From an uncultured Bacteroidales bacterium (lineage in GTDB: Bacteria > Bacteroidota > Bacteroidia > Bacteroidales > Bacteroidaceae), in contig CACZCZ010000002.1 of the NCBI GenBank assembly GCA_902779845.1, forward strand, positions 62,001 through 126,000: 64,000 bases of DNA, written 5' to 3'. The notes below the pieces were generated by a model. The model did not search any database, was not told where the DNA came from, and worked only from the letters and a program-made list of their open reading frames with translations. The first letter of the stretch is position 1. Every line of letters starts with the position of its first letter. The translations under genes and the position numbers were made by a program. Below, piece by piece: positions 63,328 to 64,000 of the stretch.

Positions 63328-63786
63328 ATGAACCGCGAACAAGACAATCTGCAATCACTCGGTCGCAAGACAGAGTACCCTACAGACTATGCTCCGCAAC
63401 TGCTGGAGACCTTCGAGAACCGCCATCCCGACAACGACTACTGGGTGCGCTTCAACTGCCCGGAGTTCACCAGTCTCTGCCCCATCACCGGTCAGCCCGA
63501 CTTCGCCGAGATCCGCATCAACTACCTGCCGGGCAAGCTGATGGTGGAATCCAAGTCGCTGAAGCTCTACCTCTTCAGCTTCCGCAACCACGGTGACTTC
63601 CACGAGGACTGCGTGAACACCATCATGAAGGACCTCATCAAGCTGATGCAACCCAAGTACATCGAGGTCATCGGTATCTTCACGCCACGCGGCGGCATCA
63701 GCATCTATCCCTACGCCAACTACGGCCAGCCGGGCACGAAGTACGAGGAGATGGCGCAGTACCGTCTGCTGCACCACGACCTGTGA
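63328..63786 (+). CDS. queF: NADPH-dependent 7-cyano-7-deazaguanine reductase
   Basis: 152 aa, short QueF form of the tunnelling fold. It reduces preQ0 to preQ1 in queuosine synthesis. [16 protein letters not shown] holds the catalytic Cys51, and [20 protein letters not shown] is the NADPH-binding motif. It follows panD by 36 nt, with a small GC-rich hairpin in the gap. Confidence 0.96.
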   Translation: MNREQDNLQSLGRKTEYPTDYAPQLLETFENRHPDNDYWVRFNCPEFTSLCPITGQPDFAEIRINYLPGKLMVESKSLKLYLFSFRNHGDFHEDCVNTIMKDLIKLMQPKYIEVIGIFTPRGGISIYPYANYGQPGTKYEEMAQYRLLHHDL

Positions 63787-63799
63787 TACTCCCCCCCCG

Positions 63800-64000
63800 A
63801 TGAGCAAGTACCTGTCCCTCATCCCCTTCATCGCGCTGATAGCGCTGATTGCCACCTGCGTATCCGTCTTCGGCACCGATGCCCTCGACGGCGCCACGCA
63901 GGTGTCGCTGCTCATTGCCTCGGCGGTGTGCGTGTTTGTGGGCTTCCTCATGCGACGTGTGCAATGGGAAGCCCTGGAACAGGAGATGACAGACAAGGTC
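63800..64000 (+). CDS. NhaC-like Na+/H+ antiporter, N-terminal part (cut by window end)
   Basis: The frame starts at ATG 63800 and runs off the right edge after 67 codons. It begins with a membrane helix (YLSLIPFIALIALIATCVSVF) and a second one (VSLLIASAVCVFVGFL), as in Bacteroidota NhaC-family antiporters. Only the first two helices are visible, so the assignment is tentative. Confidence 0.6.
   Translation, partial: MSKYLSLIPFIALIALIATCVSVFGTDALDGATQVSLLIASAVCVFVGFLMRRVQWEALEQEMTDKV

Overview
The window looks like a chromosomal segment of a Bacteroidota bacterium, most likely of the order Bacteroidales (Prevotella-like). Three things point there: the ordinary promoters carry the Bacteroidota -7 box TAnnTTTG, Shine-Dalgarno sites are mostly absent, and the gene set includes DUF4286-ruvC, DUF4270, DUF1573, DUF2264 and a GH133-GT4-GH57 glycogen operon. 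No rRNA, tRNA, CRISPR array, transposase or integrase was recognised.

Region 1 (1 to about 11.5 kb) is an AT-rich accessory island with every gene on the + strand. It holds an ABC-type ATPase, an AAA+ ATPase, a PD-(D/E)XK nuclease, several tiny proteins, and a deoxyribonucleotidase-like HAD domain fused to a truncated housekeeping-type sigma factor (regions 1.2 to 2.4). A four-gene envelope operon (zinc-ribbon protein, SPFH-GYF_2, GYF_2, four-helix membrane protein) sits in its middle. Most transcription units start at one unusual promoter-like element: TTTGAATTTTTC followed by TATATTAT exactly 24 nt from start to start. It occurs nine times here and was not noticed in the core region. The island also holds full, deleted and scar copies of its own genes: a 60-aa membrane protein (two full copies, two scars), a MQDWSKYIE protein (one intact, one deleted), and an AAA gene whose second copy keeps only its promoter and tail around a 204-nt tract with no G. 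I take this island, with its private promoter element and sigma-like fusion, as the best candidate for an undescribed system.

Region 2 (11.5 to 34 kb) is GC-richer core genome: a TPR protein, def, ruvX, a SPOR lipoprotein, YtxH and holin-like proteins, DUF2264, DUF1573, DUF4286, ruvC, a ModF-like double ATPase, mscL, a 30-codon lipoprotein gene, gap, an outer-membrane barrel, a lipoprotein of the phosphatidylserine decarboxylase/PsiD type, an RsbU-RsbW fusion with a STAS partner, an M16 peptidase, a thiE-like gene, prs, rlmI and a 3'-5' exonuclease.

Region 3 (34 to 64 kb) carries ftsK, a lolA-like gene and trxB, followed by a minus-strand glycogen/alpha-glucan operon (GH13, STAS, glgX-like debranching enzyme, HATPase) that embeds a second partner-switching pair. 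Next come a minus-strand SH3/Sel1/DUF1963/MORN cluster, a multi-domain NPCBM-like protein, miaA, a lipid-kinase-like gene, a Crp/Fnr regulator, the GH133-GT4-GH57 glycogen operon, a DUF4270 lipoprotein, a short GT5-type synthase domain, and panC-panD-queF followed by the start of an nhaC-like antiporter.

Throughout the core, gene boundaries carry tandem arrays of 7-mers (sometimes 8- or 9-mers). Each site has its own unit sequence, and most lie against a start codon. They also extend several reading frames artificially, so starts were moved downstream where needed.
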